DNA of 64,000 nucleotides, taken from positions 9,713,682-9,777,681 of the forward strand of contig JADWOT020000001.1 of assembly GCA_036345935.2 (NCBI GenBank), in the 5' to 3' direction. The position numbers were made by a program, and so were the translations under genes. A model generated the notes under the pieces. It did not search any database and was not told the origin of the DNA. It saw only the letters and a list, made by a program, of their open reading frames with translations. The stretch is from Taenia hydatigena. Its lineage: Eukaryota; Platyhelminthes; Cestoda; Cyclophyllidea; Taeniidae. Positions 1-13,900 of the stretch are shown in pieces (position 1 is the stretch's first letter; every line of letters starts with the position of its first letter).

Positions 1-295
1 TTGCAGAAATTTGCGAAAACGGTCTTAAAAGGCTGTTTAGGTGGCAAGAAAACAAGGAGTAAGTACATTTCAGTGAGGGCAAGAAGTACACCATCCTATG
101 GCGATAAAGACGAGCCCATTTGAATAAACCTTATAGTGCACCTGGACGAGACACATCCATTAACTGGAAGCCATGTTTTGAGCCGAAAGGCAACGCTGAA
201 TAGGACTAGGATCAAAGTGTACCACGAAGGTGAATTTGTACCTTACAAGGAGGATTCTATCAAGAAGACAGAAACAGCTTAGTTTGGATGGAAAT
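1..295 (+). repeat. Direct-repeat block D, left copy (cut by window edge)
   Basis: Same orientation as 60,690-60,985. Shared landmarks: ACGGTCTTAAAAGGC (18), AGGTGGCAAGAA (39), AAGTACATTTC (61), GGCAACG (189), AGGACTAGGATC (201) and TACAAGGAGGATT (244). Identity about 70-75% by eye. One frame reads EGEF-V-YKED here and in the right copy, so this may be a decayed coding fragment; stops interrupt it. No gene is called. Confidence 0.65.
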
Positions 296-1713
296 TAGAA
301 CCGCAAGGCATTAGTCACTGATGTTTACATGCTCAGTCCTACGCCATCGTAACGCTTAACAGCTGGTCATAGCGTGATGGGGTCATGACAGCTAGGGGGG
401 GAGCGGAGTACCTCTGATGGCTTAGTAATAGTCAGACTTCTCTTTCAACTCCCTCCGATCACATCTTTTCACATTAGTCAAATGTACTTCTTTATGAGGA
501 AGTCGAGACATGGCACATGATTCTATCCCTTTCTCCTGTGGGTTACGTATCGAAAATGCGAGACCATAATTGCTCCTTAATAAAATGCCTTGTAATTGAT
601 TGTAGAGAGCAGACAGAGCAAGTGCCGTGGTTTTCTTCACCAGTCATTCCATCAGATCTAGATGGCACTTAGGCTAATTGTGAAGTAAAAGAAGGAAGTA
701 AACTAGGTAAATGGACATTTTGTGCCCCACGGGATGTTGTGACGCATTAAAAGATGAGTCAAATCAAGAGATAATATCTTTGATGGCCAATGGATACACT
801 GATAAGTGTGCGTTTGTTCATTTCGGACACAACCAAAATCAGCGGAGATGCAGGGGAAAACCCAGCCTAAAAATTCCCTGCATATTTGATGAGGGACCAT
901 GATCGTGCGAGAGGGCCCTGCAATTCCTCTGTATCACAACATGAAATATAGTTTTATCCATTATTAAAGCAGCTATGTATGTCAGTGAAAATCAGTGTGG
1001 TGTCAGAGTGCCTACTTAGTAAAAGCACCTTCGCATACATATTGCCCAACTAGAGGAATGACTGGAAGATTGTAGGGCATAGTTAGGAGAAAACAGGGAC
1101 AAGGCAAAATAAGAAGACAGGGCTATCGGGAAGAAGTGGACATTAGTGATGCAAACAATGACGTCAGGGTATGCAGAGAGCGTGACGTTAATGCCGATCT
1201 AGTGTAAAGGAACGAAGCCAATCATTAAAAACTGAGGATTAAAAGCGTAGAAAAGAAAGGATTGATAACAAATTTAATGCAAATAATTGCAAACATAGAA
1301 TAAAAATCGGAAAAAATTTTAAAAAAATCAGCAAAAAAAGCACAAAAAGCAATGTAGAATCCGATGTTTAACATAATAAGGGGTGGGATGTAGGGCAGGC
1401 ATTGAGGTCGACCAATAAAACAGATTTAAAATGAGAATGATCAATGAAAGACCAATAGAATCGGAGAGACAAAAGTATATAAAGAATAGCAGGACGATGA
1501 CATTTTATTACGGAGGATGAAAAGAACGAAGAGAGAATGCAGTGCCATGGCATCGACAAGGGAGAGAGCATTGATCTCTCCATTCGTTCCGCCAAAAAAA
1601 TCATCCACAACTGGAGACGAGATGTGAGCAGTGCAGCATTAGTGAAGTGAGTGAGTGAGTGTGGCGCTAACCAACAACACTGACAGACATTCCTCAGTGC
1701 TGTTGCCAACGCG

Positions 1714-1915
1714 CCATGCTCTCTCACACCACACTCCTCTCTCTTTTCCTTCTATCATCTATATGCCTCCACACTCCACCCACACCCTTCAATCAACTCC
1801 TCACTTTACCCACTCTCATTCCCTCCTTCACACTCACGTCAGCCCACACAACCACCCACCAACCCACCCACTTACCTACTCTACGTGTCTCACTCTATCT
1901 CCACTTCTCTAGGTG
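1714..1915 (+). repeat. Pyrimidine-rich low-complexity tract
   Basis: About 200 bases very rich in C and T with CA and CCCA runs (for example CACACAACCACCCACC). Two overlapping frames remain open through it because of the composition, giving S/L/P/H/T-rich translations, and should not be read as genes. Confidence 0.7.
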
Positions 1916-1995
1916 TCTACCAATCTCTGTCGCTGTCTCCGCTGCCACGTTGGTTGTTGCAATTGAGAGGAGCCAACAATCTCCTCCACATACAC

Positions 1996-2052
1996 CTCCT
2001 GCTGATGCATCTGCTGCTGCTGCCTCCGCTGTTGCTGATGCTACTTTTACTT
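1996..2052 (+). repeat. Imperfect CTG/TGC trinucleotide-rich stretch
   Basis: Repeated CTGCTG and GCTGATGC units give leucine- or alanine-rich translations depending on frame. Short and imperfect. Confidence 0.55.
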
Positions 2053-2471
2053 GAAATCTCTTTCTCTTTTATTTGTTAGGACCTCTAGTTTACTCACCGT
2101 TCTTCGGGCCATGTCGGACATTTTTTAAGTTGTGAAATTGATGCCTTTTTACTTGTTCTGCTTTTGTTGTGAAATGAAATCCTTGGAAATGTTTTTTTTG
2201 TTTATCCTGCTGCTATGAAATCCGACAAATATAATAGAGACAAATTTAATGTGGTGGAACAAAATACACTTGCTACATGCCCGTGTCACTGCTCGGCTCC
2301 AAATTTGGTGTTTACCTAATAAATGCCTCCAGGGCTTACGAAACGATACACAAGATTAAAGCTTATTTGCCATGCTTTTTAATGCCTTTCCCACTTTTGC
2401 CGTTTTGTGTGTAAAAGAAGTGTGAGGAGACATTATTAGACGATTAGACGATTATTTTTATTGCCATAAAC

Positions 2472-3835
2472 CAATAAGCTGCTCATCCCCTGTGCGGTTT
2501 ACGAAAAACCTAAGAAATGATGGGTCAGGTAACTGCAATCTGAGCATTTGCATGCACAAAGGCATGTGTTGCCTATAATACTCAAAAAGGTGCAAGACCC
2601 ACCCTCAAATTTGCTTTTAGACATCCACGACCCCACTTAAGCTTTCATCGATGCACATTATAAAGCCATTTTCCAATGGGTCCACTACTTCAATCACTTG
2701 AATCACATCACTCAGTACTTCTCATTGGCAAGTATTTCTTGAAGAAAGTGATGGGAATGAGGCGACGGGGTGTGAAGTTGTACCCAAAGTGACTGCTCTT
2801 GCAACAATAAATGTCCCATCAATGTGTCTTCCATCATGGTACAGGCTGCGGTTTTAATCCTGCCACTAAGACTATCAACACATTTCTTACGCATCCACGC
2901 ATACATACGCTTGTGCATTTGTTTAGGAACTTGACAAGATTTTATACATAAATCCTGAACATGAAATAGTTAGCTTTTGGAAGTTAGCGAAACAGGAAAC
3001 AATTGCCGATACAATTCACCATCGCATGTGGATAAAATTATAAAATAACTACATTTCAGAAGTCTCTTCCTTGTGGGATAGAAAACACTTAAGCGATGGT
3101 GCGGGTCAAATCACCAATCATACGCGCACATGCAAAGATGAAAGGTGGTGCAATCCGAGGCGACGCCATACGCATGGGATGTATGGAGTCGAAAAATTCG
3201 TAAGAAGGGAGCGAATGAATCGAAGCGAGTAAGGCTAAACATAGAAGGATGTGGATGAATAAACTGTGAGAAATCGGACTTGTAACCATGATCGGCTTAA
3301 CATGGCGACATCATAGAGAAGGTAGTTGGAGGCATTGAATCCCTAATGCAGGACAACTTTTATGATACGGGCACATTCATACGTGACGCTGATGCAGTGG
3401 TTGTAGTACTTCTGGTAGACACATCTTCACAGAGTGTGGACGATGTTCTCGTTCCTTTTCAGCTAGTATGCCTTCAACGCACGCATTTGGCCACTTGTTT
3501 GCCCTTAGGGGCAACTCGCTAATCACATTTAAGTTGAAAGTGGAAGTTAGACTCGTGAACGCCAAGTCTTTTTCAATTGTACCGAGTCGCCTCAGGGACA
3601 GTACTAGTTACATGCTTGTCAGTGGGCGGCATGCAGAGTAGCAAATGGGTAAAGGAAGAGGTTGTGGGATGAGTCCCGATGAGCAAGAATGAAATATGCG
3701 CTACTTTGCAAGGCGAATTGCGAAAACGGCATACAGATAGCTAATAAGAAATCGACGATCAACTGGAGGTTAAGGTGATTTGAGAGGGAGAAAGACACGA
3801 ATGCGCAAGCGCAAGAACTTCCTTTTAGCGTCCTG
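2472..3835 (+). repeat. Interspersed repeat family A, copy A1
   Basis: Homologous in the same orientation to 55,357-56,600. Shared landmarks include CCAATAAGCTG (2,472), TCTTCCATCATGG (near 2,830), GAACATGAAA (near 2,960), GCGCACA with TGCAAAGATGAAA (3,124-3,142), the TATGATAC-GGCACATT block (3,361) and CGAATGCGCAAGCGCAAGAAC (near 3,800). It is diverged from the arm copies, roughly 65-75% by eye. It shows no intact open frame; a 68-codon minus-strand frame (2,712-2,918) has a recognisable counterpart at 9,100-9,282. Class of element unknown; I saw no terminal inverted repeats. Confidence 0.75.
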
Positions 3836-6800
3836 CAGCATGTATTTGGAGGTTTACAGTCTTACTGCAGAGATAGGTGAATGAGTGGTACGGTTGGGCC
3901 CTGCGGACATGCCATCGTTAGGTTTTGCCGTTTCAAATCTACACAGGAGGGCTTGGAAAATCCCTTTTGTGTAAATGTTAACAATCAGGTTTCTCCGCTT
4001 GCTTCCGTAGCTTGAATGCCTGTCTACTTAATCGCCAAGTAGCACTTAAACCGTTTGAATTGCTTCAGCATTCAAACCACAAAGCAGTACAAACTTGCTT
4101 TTTAAAATTGAAGTGTTTCGCAAACACTTTCATTCATTTATTCCCATCTTGTGGTGACGCAAAAGAGACCAAGGTCCTGATGTAGTAGAAAATCCTGCTA
4201 AAAAGTCACAGAGGCGAGTGCTTGATTCGTATAAATTAAATGCAGATGCATGTTTGTGGAACGCCGTTAGTCATTAAAAATCCAGCGAGTTAGAACAGCA
4301 TTGCTCCTTGCGAAATTTCGCGATGCGGTTCATTCTAATTGAAGCCTGATGCAGTTGACCACTCACTCTTACGTTAAAAGGGCATAAGTGAGTTCCTCCT
4401 AAGCAAGTAGCTAACAATGGATCACGCGTTTCCAAGTCAATCAGTTCGCAAAACCTGGCAATAGATTATCCAATCCATGACTCAAAATGATACACACTTT
4501 GCTGTGCTCCGATGTAGCACCATAAAATTTCCACTTTTAACAATGTTATCACGTAAATGGGCAAGAAGCGCTATAGCCTTGCTTGAAAGAAATAGCCCAC
4601 GTGCGGTAATCCTTGCTAACTCCTACAGCATGACCAACGACATCTAGTGGTTACGTCTGCCTTTGCAGACAATGCAATTTAAGTCGGGTAATAGAATGCA
4701 ATTTTGCACAAAAGTATCTAGAAATCGAAACTCAGTTGTGTAAAGTAAATACTGTGCCTAATGAAGTACTCATCGAATAAATATTGTTACATTGCTTGCT
4801 GAAGAGTATTTTGGCGTTCGCATGCTCAGACTTATGTGATTCGCGCATAAACACAAAAGAAAAAAACGAAAAAAAGGTTTTTGTTTTTGATGCATTGTGA
4901 CTAACACCTGTCGTATCCTTTTTGTCTTTCCTGAAGCTGTAATCAGCTACGCTTACGAACCTTTATCTCAAATCCTCCCTCCATGCCAGCAGATTTTTCT
5001 GGCATTTCTGTAAGTGATCAAAGTCAACGTACCTCCTGTAAACCCTACTTAACCTTTACACATTTTAATTACTAACAGAAATCACTAGCTAGTTACTAAG
5101 GTCGGAGCGTTAAGCTTTTTTAGCGCTTTATTATAGGTTGGGCTGCGGTGTCCGAGCAGGAATTTGTCTACTAATTCGGATCTAGCCGTACGCTTCGATT
5201 TGTACCACAGCTCCCAGCCGGCAAACTTGTAACCACAAGAAGGTATAAGCTCATGAGCGTTCGTAATTTTTTCATTATCTTCCTGTTTGAGTGCATATAT
5301 AACTGCAAGGTGGAATTTGCTTTTCGATTACATCAATTAGATGAGTTTGCAAAGGTACTGCGTTGCATAGCCGTAAATCCACACTTTGGGGTGGTTCACA
5401 CTACCGTCGATTTTGCATGATCCATGTGCCCTTTAAAAGCTTGTTCGTAAGTCTCAGAAGCATGGTAGTTCTTCAGCAGTCTGCTCTTTGTATTTTCTAA
5501 CTTTCAATTTGGTTTGTTTGTTTGTTTTTTTTATACTTAATAAAAATAATGCATATTGATGGCTTGCATGGCCAACGGAATGCAGATTAGACCATATTCG
5601 TCTCGCCCTGGTTTGCTTTTGGTGTAAAGTGCAGCAGTTTCTAGCCTCGCTTACATTGAGCAGGTTTTGCATTATATCAGCAGGAAGAATGCTCAAGTCA
5701 AAATACGCTCACAAGCTTCTTCCGCTACATCAATTTAGAATTAAATCGAGCAAAGGGCTTGTAACGACTAGAGTATTTAATCACCCTCGCCCACTCTTTG
5801 GCATTGCTTTGCAATTCGCTTGATGCTCATCGAGCGAATTCACACCCATCGTGAGAGCAGTTAGCGTTGGTCAACTCAACATTCCCATGTTCGCTAAAAT
5901 AGCAGCACCACTTTTTGTATTATCTCGCCCTGCTTTATTGTGACGCAATAATAAAAATTATCCCATTTTTGCTACAAATGTCAAATATTAAATGGTATGA
6001 TTAAGAAAATAAGTAGATGGAATGAATTTGGTTACAATTAGCGGGAAGAGCATTGAAGAAGTGAATAGTTATTTAACGGCATTATAGTTTGCACCAAATT
6101 TGTACTGTGGATCGTATCGTAGGATTGATTGCCTGGATTTCCAATTTCTCGAACGAGTGCCTTTGATTAGTGGTCGAACCGATCTTACACCATGGTAACA
6201 ATATGTCTCGCGCTACTCGAATTTACCGGTTATAATTTGTCTACGATATGCTGGTTACTCTTTGTCAATTGTCTTTACGGGTTTGATTTTTAACGGTCTA
6301 TAAATATCCCTTTGCCTATTATTTGTGCATCTAGTGATATCTAATTGCGGGAGGCCTGCAAATGCACCAGACGGTTGGAAGAGTTTTCCGTAGTTCCTAA
6401 CGGCACTTTTGTGGTCACTTGTTGGGGCCCATAAGGCAAGGTATTTTGTAGAGCACTTGAAACAGGTAGTAAAACAAACCGCTTATGACGAAATGCTCTA
6501 ACCGGTTTGATTTTGGCGATGCTGAATTGCTCAAAAAAGAATCCACATATGGAACGACTTGTGAATGAAAATCACAACCATTTTGCGATGCCACTCGGGA
6601 TCAACGTATCATGAACGATCAGCAGCGGAGTAATGCGTGGGTGATGATGCAACAGTTGGGCTATCCGTACATCAACAAGGAATGCGATGTCGCGGTGCGG
6701 GCTGACCACATGACTTCCACTTAGACGCAGTGAATGCACAGGTGGCAGATATGGAGTTGACAGACGATGAGTTTAGTGTTTCCTCACTTTCTTCACGTAT

Positions 6801-7061
6801 GTGTGGGTTAGCCTTTTCAAAGCTAATAACAACAATTGTTTATCTTATGAATTTTTCCGTTACCAATGCACAAGAGATTCAGTTTAGTGAAACGTGTACC
6901 CACTTGTCAGTTGATGCACATAAATACAAAAGCAATCTACTTTAGGCAGTGCGAAAATACATAGGCGATACATAACAGGAAAATGTTGCAGAGACTCATA
7001 CCCAAATGGAAATTGCTGACATAAAAACTAGCATTCAAATTTATTTGTTTGTTTATGTGTA
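3836..7061. other. Left flank between family A copy A1 and the left arm, no gene recognised
   Basis: About 3.2 kb with only short open frames. The segment that would mirror it outside the right arm (57,811-60,689) showed no matching sequence on inspection, so the inverted duplication stops at 7,062. Homopolymer-rich patches occur near 4,855-4,885 (A and T runs) and 5,505-5,530 (TTTG units). Confidence 0.55.
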
Positions 7062-8094
7062 ACGAATGGCCCTCCTACACGCTAATGATGTATGAAGTTG
7101 CTTTGACGCAAAAAACGTGGTAGAATGGGTCTTTTAGTTGCAGCTTTTGTAGGAGAATTTGAAGTTTAGCTACATATCTTTTAAATTCGAGGCATTGCAC
7201 TGATAGCAACTTGAGTTCAGTAGATTTGTACGTGTTTATTGCTTTCGGGTGATTTAGTACCCAATGCATTTTGTGTGAAGCAGTCAGAAAATTCAAAATG
7301 AAGCAAAGCTTGCCAGCACGTTTCACCATCTCATAGCATTGAGAAACACTCCCCCTTGCAGACACCTTTCATTTCACCACAATTTAACAAGTCATGGCCC
7401 ACAAATTTGAATGCATTTATACCGTTTGTATTTTTTGAACGCCAAAACTAGAATACGACTTATCAACAAAATAATGCCGTTTCAAATGGGAAACCTAGTG
7501 ACCTTCCTAATTTACATAAAAATCGTGCGCAAAACATGCCGTTCGATGCTGGCGAGCTCTAATATGGTCCATGAAATTCCCACTTGCTACACAGACTACT
7601 CTTAATGACTGCGAGGTTCGCATGAAGTAGTCGGCACACCATAGCGTCTGTCATTTGCTTCCATGCAGACAAATCAACCAGACTGTCATTAGTGGCGCCC
7701 AATCGTTTCGTCGCAGAATACGGATGACTCCCCACAAGTGGCTAAGGACATTAAAATGACCATCACCATCAAAGTATCAATAACCCACACATTCTCGTTA
7801 AAATAGAAAGCGATTTCTGTTAACTTGCATGGAGCAAGTACCTACTAACAGTTCAAAACTGCTTTTTCTTTTGTTTATGACAATAAAATTGGGAAATGCG
7901 TATGCAAAGACATTCAAGACCGAGTTCTTGTTCAGTAGCAGGACCGACGTTAAGTCCACGTTGCATTTGTTTAAGAAGTTTTTGTCCAGCAGTGATAGCA
8001 AGATATGCGTTTTGTAGCAGTAGTCTCTTCGAGTATCACTCCGATCTAATTTATTAAGTCGCACACGTCAGCTACTTTCTACGAATCACTAAGA

Positions 8095-9502
8095 GTTTCG
8101 ACTTCTTTACTGTTCATCTGGTGCTGTGGCAAACACATTTTATCTAGGAATAGGAAGGCGTTACTTTTCACATCCACAAATGTGCACCTCGAGATGCTCA
8201 CAAATTATTAGGGACAGGATTTCGCATTTTACTGAACATGCATATGAGCCCACAAGAAGTACACCGAAATGATGTTATTGCGTTTGCGCATTCGTTTATT
8301 CCTTCCTCGCATTTGACATTAGCTCTTGGTGGTTCATCATATTCCTATTCGCTGTCTGTTTGCTTTTTCGTAATTCGCTCTACAAAGTGCCGTATATAGC
8401 AATCCTGTTCAATAGGATTTACACCACATCCTCTTCCTTTGCTCGTTTGCTGCTCTGCAAGCCGCTCACTAACAAGGGGGTAAATAGCAATGTTTTGGAG
8501 GTGACTTGGTAGAATAGGAAAGACTTCAACTTAAATCGGACCACCGAGATGCGTCCACTGAAGGCATACTAACTGACCAGGAGAGAGCAAATCGTCCACA
8601 CTTTGTGAAGTATTACAATCACCCCATTAGCATCACTTGCCAATGTGCCTGTATCATAAAAGCTTTCCTGCATCAGGGATTCAGTACCTTCAACTACCTT
8701 CCTTATAACATCGTCATGTGAACAAGATCTCAGTTACAAGTTCGATTCTCCACATTATAGACGTCCACACCTTCTTGTTTCACATGATTCGCTTCGATTC
8801 GCGATTCCATACATTCTATGTGCGTGGTGCCGATTTGGATTGCAACATATTTCATCTTTGCATGTGTGCGCATGATTAATGACTTTGATCTCACCTCTTA
8901 CTTGGATATCAAACATCCCGTGAGAAAGGGACTTCCAGAATGAGATTATTTAATAATTTTATCTGCACGCGGTCACAAAGCGCATTATCAATTGTCCTTT
9001 GCGTCGCTAATTTCCAGAAGGTAAACTTTTCATGTTCATAAGTTGTCTACGAAGACATACCAATTTCTCAAACAAATGAATGAGCATATGCATGCGTGAG
9101 TGCGTAAGAAATCTGTTGATGGTCATAGTGACCGGATTGGAATCACGACCTCTGCCATGATGGAAGACAAATTGATGGGAAAATTAGCGTTGCAAGTGCA
9201 GTCACATTGGACACAAGTCCACACGCCATCCCCTCAGCCACATCACCTACTTCAGGGACCACTTACTATTGAGAAGTATTAAGGAGTACGAGTGAACGAA
9301 TCAGAATGGTGGATCTAGCAGGGTTGGCTTTCTAATGTGCATTGACAAAATCACAAATAGGGTCGTAAATGTCAAAAACCAATTTTTATGATGCGTCTTG
9401 CGCTTTTTGGAGCATTTTAAGCAATCCATGCCTTTATTCATGTTAATGCTTTAGCTGCAGTTTCCTCCTAGTAAGCTGTGTAGAGGATTGCCAGCTTATT
9501 GG
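8095..9502 (-). repeat. Interspersed repeat family A, copy A2 (left arm)
   Basis: Reverse-oriented copy of family A inside the left arm, partner of A3. It runs from the CACTAAGAGTTTCGAC stretch near 8,087 to CAGCTTATTGG at 9,492-9,502. It is the fullest copy, about 1.4 kb. A 60-codon plus-strand frame (9,100-9,282, with MMEDKLMG and HTPSPQPHHLLQ) resembles the frame in A1, which hints that the element once coded for a protein, but no domain is recognisable and stops interrupt the rest. Confidence 0.75.
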
Positions 9503-10980
9503 TTATTAACGGACTGGCAGCGTTAAAGTCGAAATCGCGTTAGGACATAGAGTTGGAAGCGTTGGTGCTGCGTCGCTGATTCCTACAATGTTATCGCGTT
9601 TGAGATGTAAAGGAGGATCGGTATGTGGGGTGCCCTCTTGGGTTGGAGTACTTAAACAGCACACTTATTTCTACTCACTGATCATGAAAAGCGGTATATT
9701 CTGTCTGCGTTCGCTACGACACTTCTGCTTAGCCTTTTGTTGCACTTGAATGAGGATGTTGTTAGACCACTTCAACAATTAGGAGTTTTGCTTTCATAGA
9801 CAGGGTGCACGAGACCTAGTCTGTTAGGACACTTGTCTACTTTGAAAGTGTTTGTCTTGGAAAGCATCGTTCCGCCCTTCATGTTGTGCATTAGCTTTAT
9901 TTCCAGGTGCTGTAGTCGACTCTTTGGCGTGCCCGTTGGCTGCTGCGTGAGTATGGAGTGTCACTTGTTGAGTAGATGCCATGTGTTTGCTTGCCCATGG
10001 ATTAGTAGAGCGATGGATCACCTTCGCATTGCTTGTTATTTACCAACACTACACGTATCTTCACCTCGAACGCATACGAATTGCTTTGCGCGGCCGAGAC
10101 GAGGCGAAAATTCGTCTTTCAAAGTACATTACTAGCCAAGTTCTGATTGAGTAGATGGGTCGGTATGCAGCGATTTTACCGTCCGGCAGGCAGTCATCTC
10201 CGGTCTTTTCCTATATCGCTGATAACTTATCAAGGAAATTCTTGTCAGCAGTGAAGTAGAAAGCGAATTCGCCAAAGTGATGATGCCTTTTCAAATTATC
10301 AAACACTTTTTCACAGACAAGGAAAGCTAGTGAACACTGGACACTTTGACATTACTTCTCTAAAGGTCAGTTGAGTTTTTGTGCACGTGCCAAACACACA
10401 GGTATTTCTTAAAACGAGTTCAGTTTTCTTTCTCTATCGTAAGTTTGCAGCCACTTTGATTTAAAAGGCAGCGTAGAAGTAGATGCGTATATGATAGAAC
10501 CAATTATTGCGGAGAAGAGAAGGCGCACACATTAACGCAGTTTGATGGGGAAGAGCTTTATGTGCTCTCTAGGGCGCATCGATGTTAGCCCAGCCCCGAG
10601 TTGTGTGTTTTTTGCCTAATTGTCACCCAAAATGAGTAAGCGAACATGTCCTACACACGGCTGCACAAGTATCATTCAGATGAGCACAGATAAATTGCGC
10701 ACGAAAAGGCATCCGGTGTGTTGCCTAATTTGGTTATAGTATAGTGCTGTGGCATCATGGTACCCCGTGTACTCATAGGAGATGCCAAATGTGCCTTTGA
10801 TCTCCACCCACGGTAGGTTCCATAGCTCTGTTCTTTAGGCCTCACTCAGTTCTATAAAGAATAATTAGCAAACAAAGCGCCATATTGCAGTAGAAAAGGA
10901 GGTCACGATTCTCGGCAATTTCGGCTGCAATGTGCCGTGCCTACGAACAGATCCGAGGCTGAAGTAGTAGCTCACGTGTG
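8280..10980 (+). repeat. Near-identical block of the inverted repeat, left copy
   Basis: Within this 2.7-kb block the two arms are almost the same. In 8,281-9,300 I counted only about three differences per kilobase, and 10,141-10,400 showed two. A 100-codon frame at 9,833-10,135 is identical in both copies. Just outside, identity falls to about 96% at 8,150-8,280 and about 97% at 10,980-11,180, then 94% near 12,100. The partner block is about 53,880-56,580. The block covers most of a family A repeat plus adjacent sequence. Nothing in it is recognised as a gene. Confidence 0.8.
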
Positions 10981-13900
10981 AATAAATTGAACTGGCGTGC
11001 ATTTATGGATGACTTGTTCTTGCCAAAAGGAAGCATCAAAACCAAAGGGGAGAACCTGGGGTCCTTGTCGAAGGCGTAACTCTTCCCGGCTGAAGGTTGG
11101 TCATCATTTGAAGCTGTGATATTCAGAGGGAAAGTGGATTGAGCATCACTACAAAGCGCATGATGCAAAATTTTGTAGTTTATGCTACTGCATCTCTATT
11201 GTCATACATACATCGTCCTTTTTATTTACCAACACTATAAAATACGAGAATCCCTTTGCTTGCTATTTCTTTGCTTTAGTAAATGTATTAGTGTGGCAAA
11301 ATCAGCGTCAAACATTGCATGGATGGTACAGCAAAAGGGAGTGAAGGGAATAAAAAGAGGAAAGGCAAAATTAAGCCTCTAAAACTGTTCAGTTTATTCC
11401 AAGTAGCAAAAGGTGCCTAAAAGGCAGACAAATCCAAAATTTTTCTTTTTTATCTTTCTCCTCTTGCCCTTCTTGCATTTACGCTTCCCTTCAGCAATTG
11501 TTTTTAACGTCTACAATGACAAGTTCATTTCTTTGCACACGTTTTCTTATGCATACACCTGTCTGTCTCCCGTCACCAACGTCAAGATTTATTTAGTTCG
11601 GAGTTTGAAACAAGGCGGTAAACAGGGATTGTAATAGGCTCTCACGACTATGGTCAATTTTTTACAGATCGCGAAAGAGAGCGGAGTCTTGTTGACGCTT
11701 GGTCAGTCATGTGAAAAAAATTTATCAACGTCTTGTAGCTTTGCAATAGTAGTTGGACGGTCTCTCTACCGCCCGCAATGCAGTATAGGTCCCAACCACC
11801 ACTGTCAACAGAACCTACAATGCTACACCTTGAGGCTTAAGAACCCTTTGGATTGATGGCTGCATCTTTTCCCATTAGTTCATCACTATTGTCAAATTGA
11901 CATTCCTCCTTAGGCGGCATTGACTTGGCAATATCAATTCGACAGCTGATTTTTTCATGCTGCTGCTACTGAGCACTATATTAGTAGCGAGGATATTCTG
12001 CTTTATAGTCCGGTGACAGGATGTCGGCAGCACTGTGTTGGTGGCGCCGAGGGAGGAACCGCAAATGCGCTCATGTCTGTACAAGTACGTAAGTTGATGA
12101 TCAAAGGCAAGTCATGGAAAGTACATAAATAGACTTGTAGACACATGCAATTAACAAGCTTGGTACTAAACGGTCGGATCCGCTTTTATCATCTGCATCG
12201 GCGATGCAGAATTGATCAGCCATTCACTGATTTCAGTTATTTTATTAATGTAATAAAATAGGTCACTCTGAGAAATCAGATCGAAAAAAACCCTAACTAA
12301 CATTGAGACACTACGACAAAAAGACTAACGGATGACTTGAATGCCGCATTAGCATTGTGGTGAGACGGGAATGGCAGGACGGGATGGTGGCTGTTGTCAA
12401 CACATCACTTCAATAGGAAGCGGTATTATGACCCATGGATAAAAAGCCGAGAAACTCGTTTGTGCTCTTGCTGCTTAAGGCAATTCGACTGTTGGCAGTC
12501 GTAGCTTGCTAGTGGTTCTAGCCTCACCAGCAATGTTCACGAAGCTGATCAAGAAAGATTAGAGGAGCTCCAATGGTCTGCATGACCGCAACCATGTCCA
12601 CGGAAGAGATTGGCCTGATCACTAATGCAAATCAAATACTCTTGTAATCTCATCCTTCTTAGCGCTGCTCACCTTTTGTCTACTTAATTGCGAAATCAAT
12701 AGGAGGACATTCATCCCATTTTCTACACAGTCGGTTTTTAAAGTAAAACAACTTAAATTCACTGAAGTATTTGCAGGCTTCTAGAAAATGAGTGATGTAT
12801 GTGCAGTGAATGGGAGGATAAGTGCAGATATGTGAGGTATCAGGTGAAGGGGTTGGGAAGGGAAGCATTTACAGACAAGGATCACTACGTACAGAATACT
12901 GCAGAAGGCAAACACAAATACAATAAGAAGTTGTTTGTTGTTGAGACAGACGAGAGTAAAATTCGATGATGGAACGAGAATCACCCAATCATTTGGGTGC
13001 ACTAATTGGACTTAAACAGAGGTTTACTTTGCCTTGATAGGACTGACTTCACGATTCTTCATCTTACGTTGCCTTCTATCAATATCGACCAGACCTAAGT
13101 TGGTGCTGCGTAACTCGAGAACGACCGTCAAGTCCCAATCCTAATTAAATTTGGATAAGAGCGGTATAAATGAGTGCAGCTACTTGACCAAGCTCACCAC
13201 ACATCAAGGGGACCTCAATTGCCATTGCTTAGTACAAGAACTGTCGCAAGCAAGTACGGTAGGAAACAAGATGCAGACATCCCGTCCTGATTAAATCGAA
13301 GCTGAAACGAGTTAACTTAAAGTGGGTTTCACCTCTCACGGAATTCTTTTCCGAAATCGTCTAGCGACGCATCGCCCGCAACTAAATTGCCACTCTTTGT
13401 ATCAAGAACATAGGAAAAATCAATTATGGGTGACAACGAGCTACGGTGCCTCGTTTCCTCTCAGATCTGCTTCAAAAGAGATGAATAAGGCTATACCGTT
13501 ATGCTTGTGCTACCTTAGGATTCTTTACCATAATAGACGTACTACAATTCGGCCATAGAGATATAACTACCTGAATTGCACTATTTGAACAGCTGGCAAT
13601 CTTCCTGACCACGTTAAGGCCATCTCTGACCTTGGTGTCTAATTCTGGTGGCATTTTTTGATGTTTGATCAGCATTCCATGCATCAAGTTCACTGCGTAG
13701 TTTGATAAGTGATAGAACACCCCAACCAAAACCGACCGACAGTCCTTATGAGCCAACATCGCTCGATTCCCACACTCTCACCAGCGACAATACGACCTGG
13801 AGGCATGGACTATGGCAACATTTAGTTGATCTTCCATTTATCACTACCATTGTAAGTGTTGGTTTCGAGATTCAGTCTTTCCGACCTAGTTGACCTTTTT

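Larger units (their letters stand above)
296..2471. other. Left flank, no gene recognised
   Basis: Only short open frames occur here and none resembles a known family. The stretch contains an A-rich segment near 1,300-1,340, a short GTGA run (about 1,640-1,665), a pyrimidine-rich tract (1,714-1,915) and CTG/TGC-rich sequence (1,996-2,052). Confidence 0.6.

Noticed and set aside
1655..2079. Overlapping frames rich in S, H, T, P and L
   Set aside because: They come from a pyrimidine-rich tract and a CTG-rich stretch that lack stops because of composition.
3670..3712. Hammerhead-ribozyme-like core: CCGATGAG followed shortly by GAAAT
   Set aside because: The first base of the invariant CTGATGA is wrong, flanking stems do not pair, and the other family A copies lack the motif.
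8735..8756. GTTCGATTC string resembling a tRNA B box inside family A
   Set aside because: The flanking bases do not form a T stem, no A box lies at the right distance upstream, and no cloverleaf can be drawn.
9833..10135. 100-codon frame identical in both arms (partner 54,724-55,026)
   Set aside because: It lies in the block where the arms are more than 99% identical throughout, so identity says nothing about coding. No domain, and an overlapping 65-codon frame on the other strand is equally preserved.
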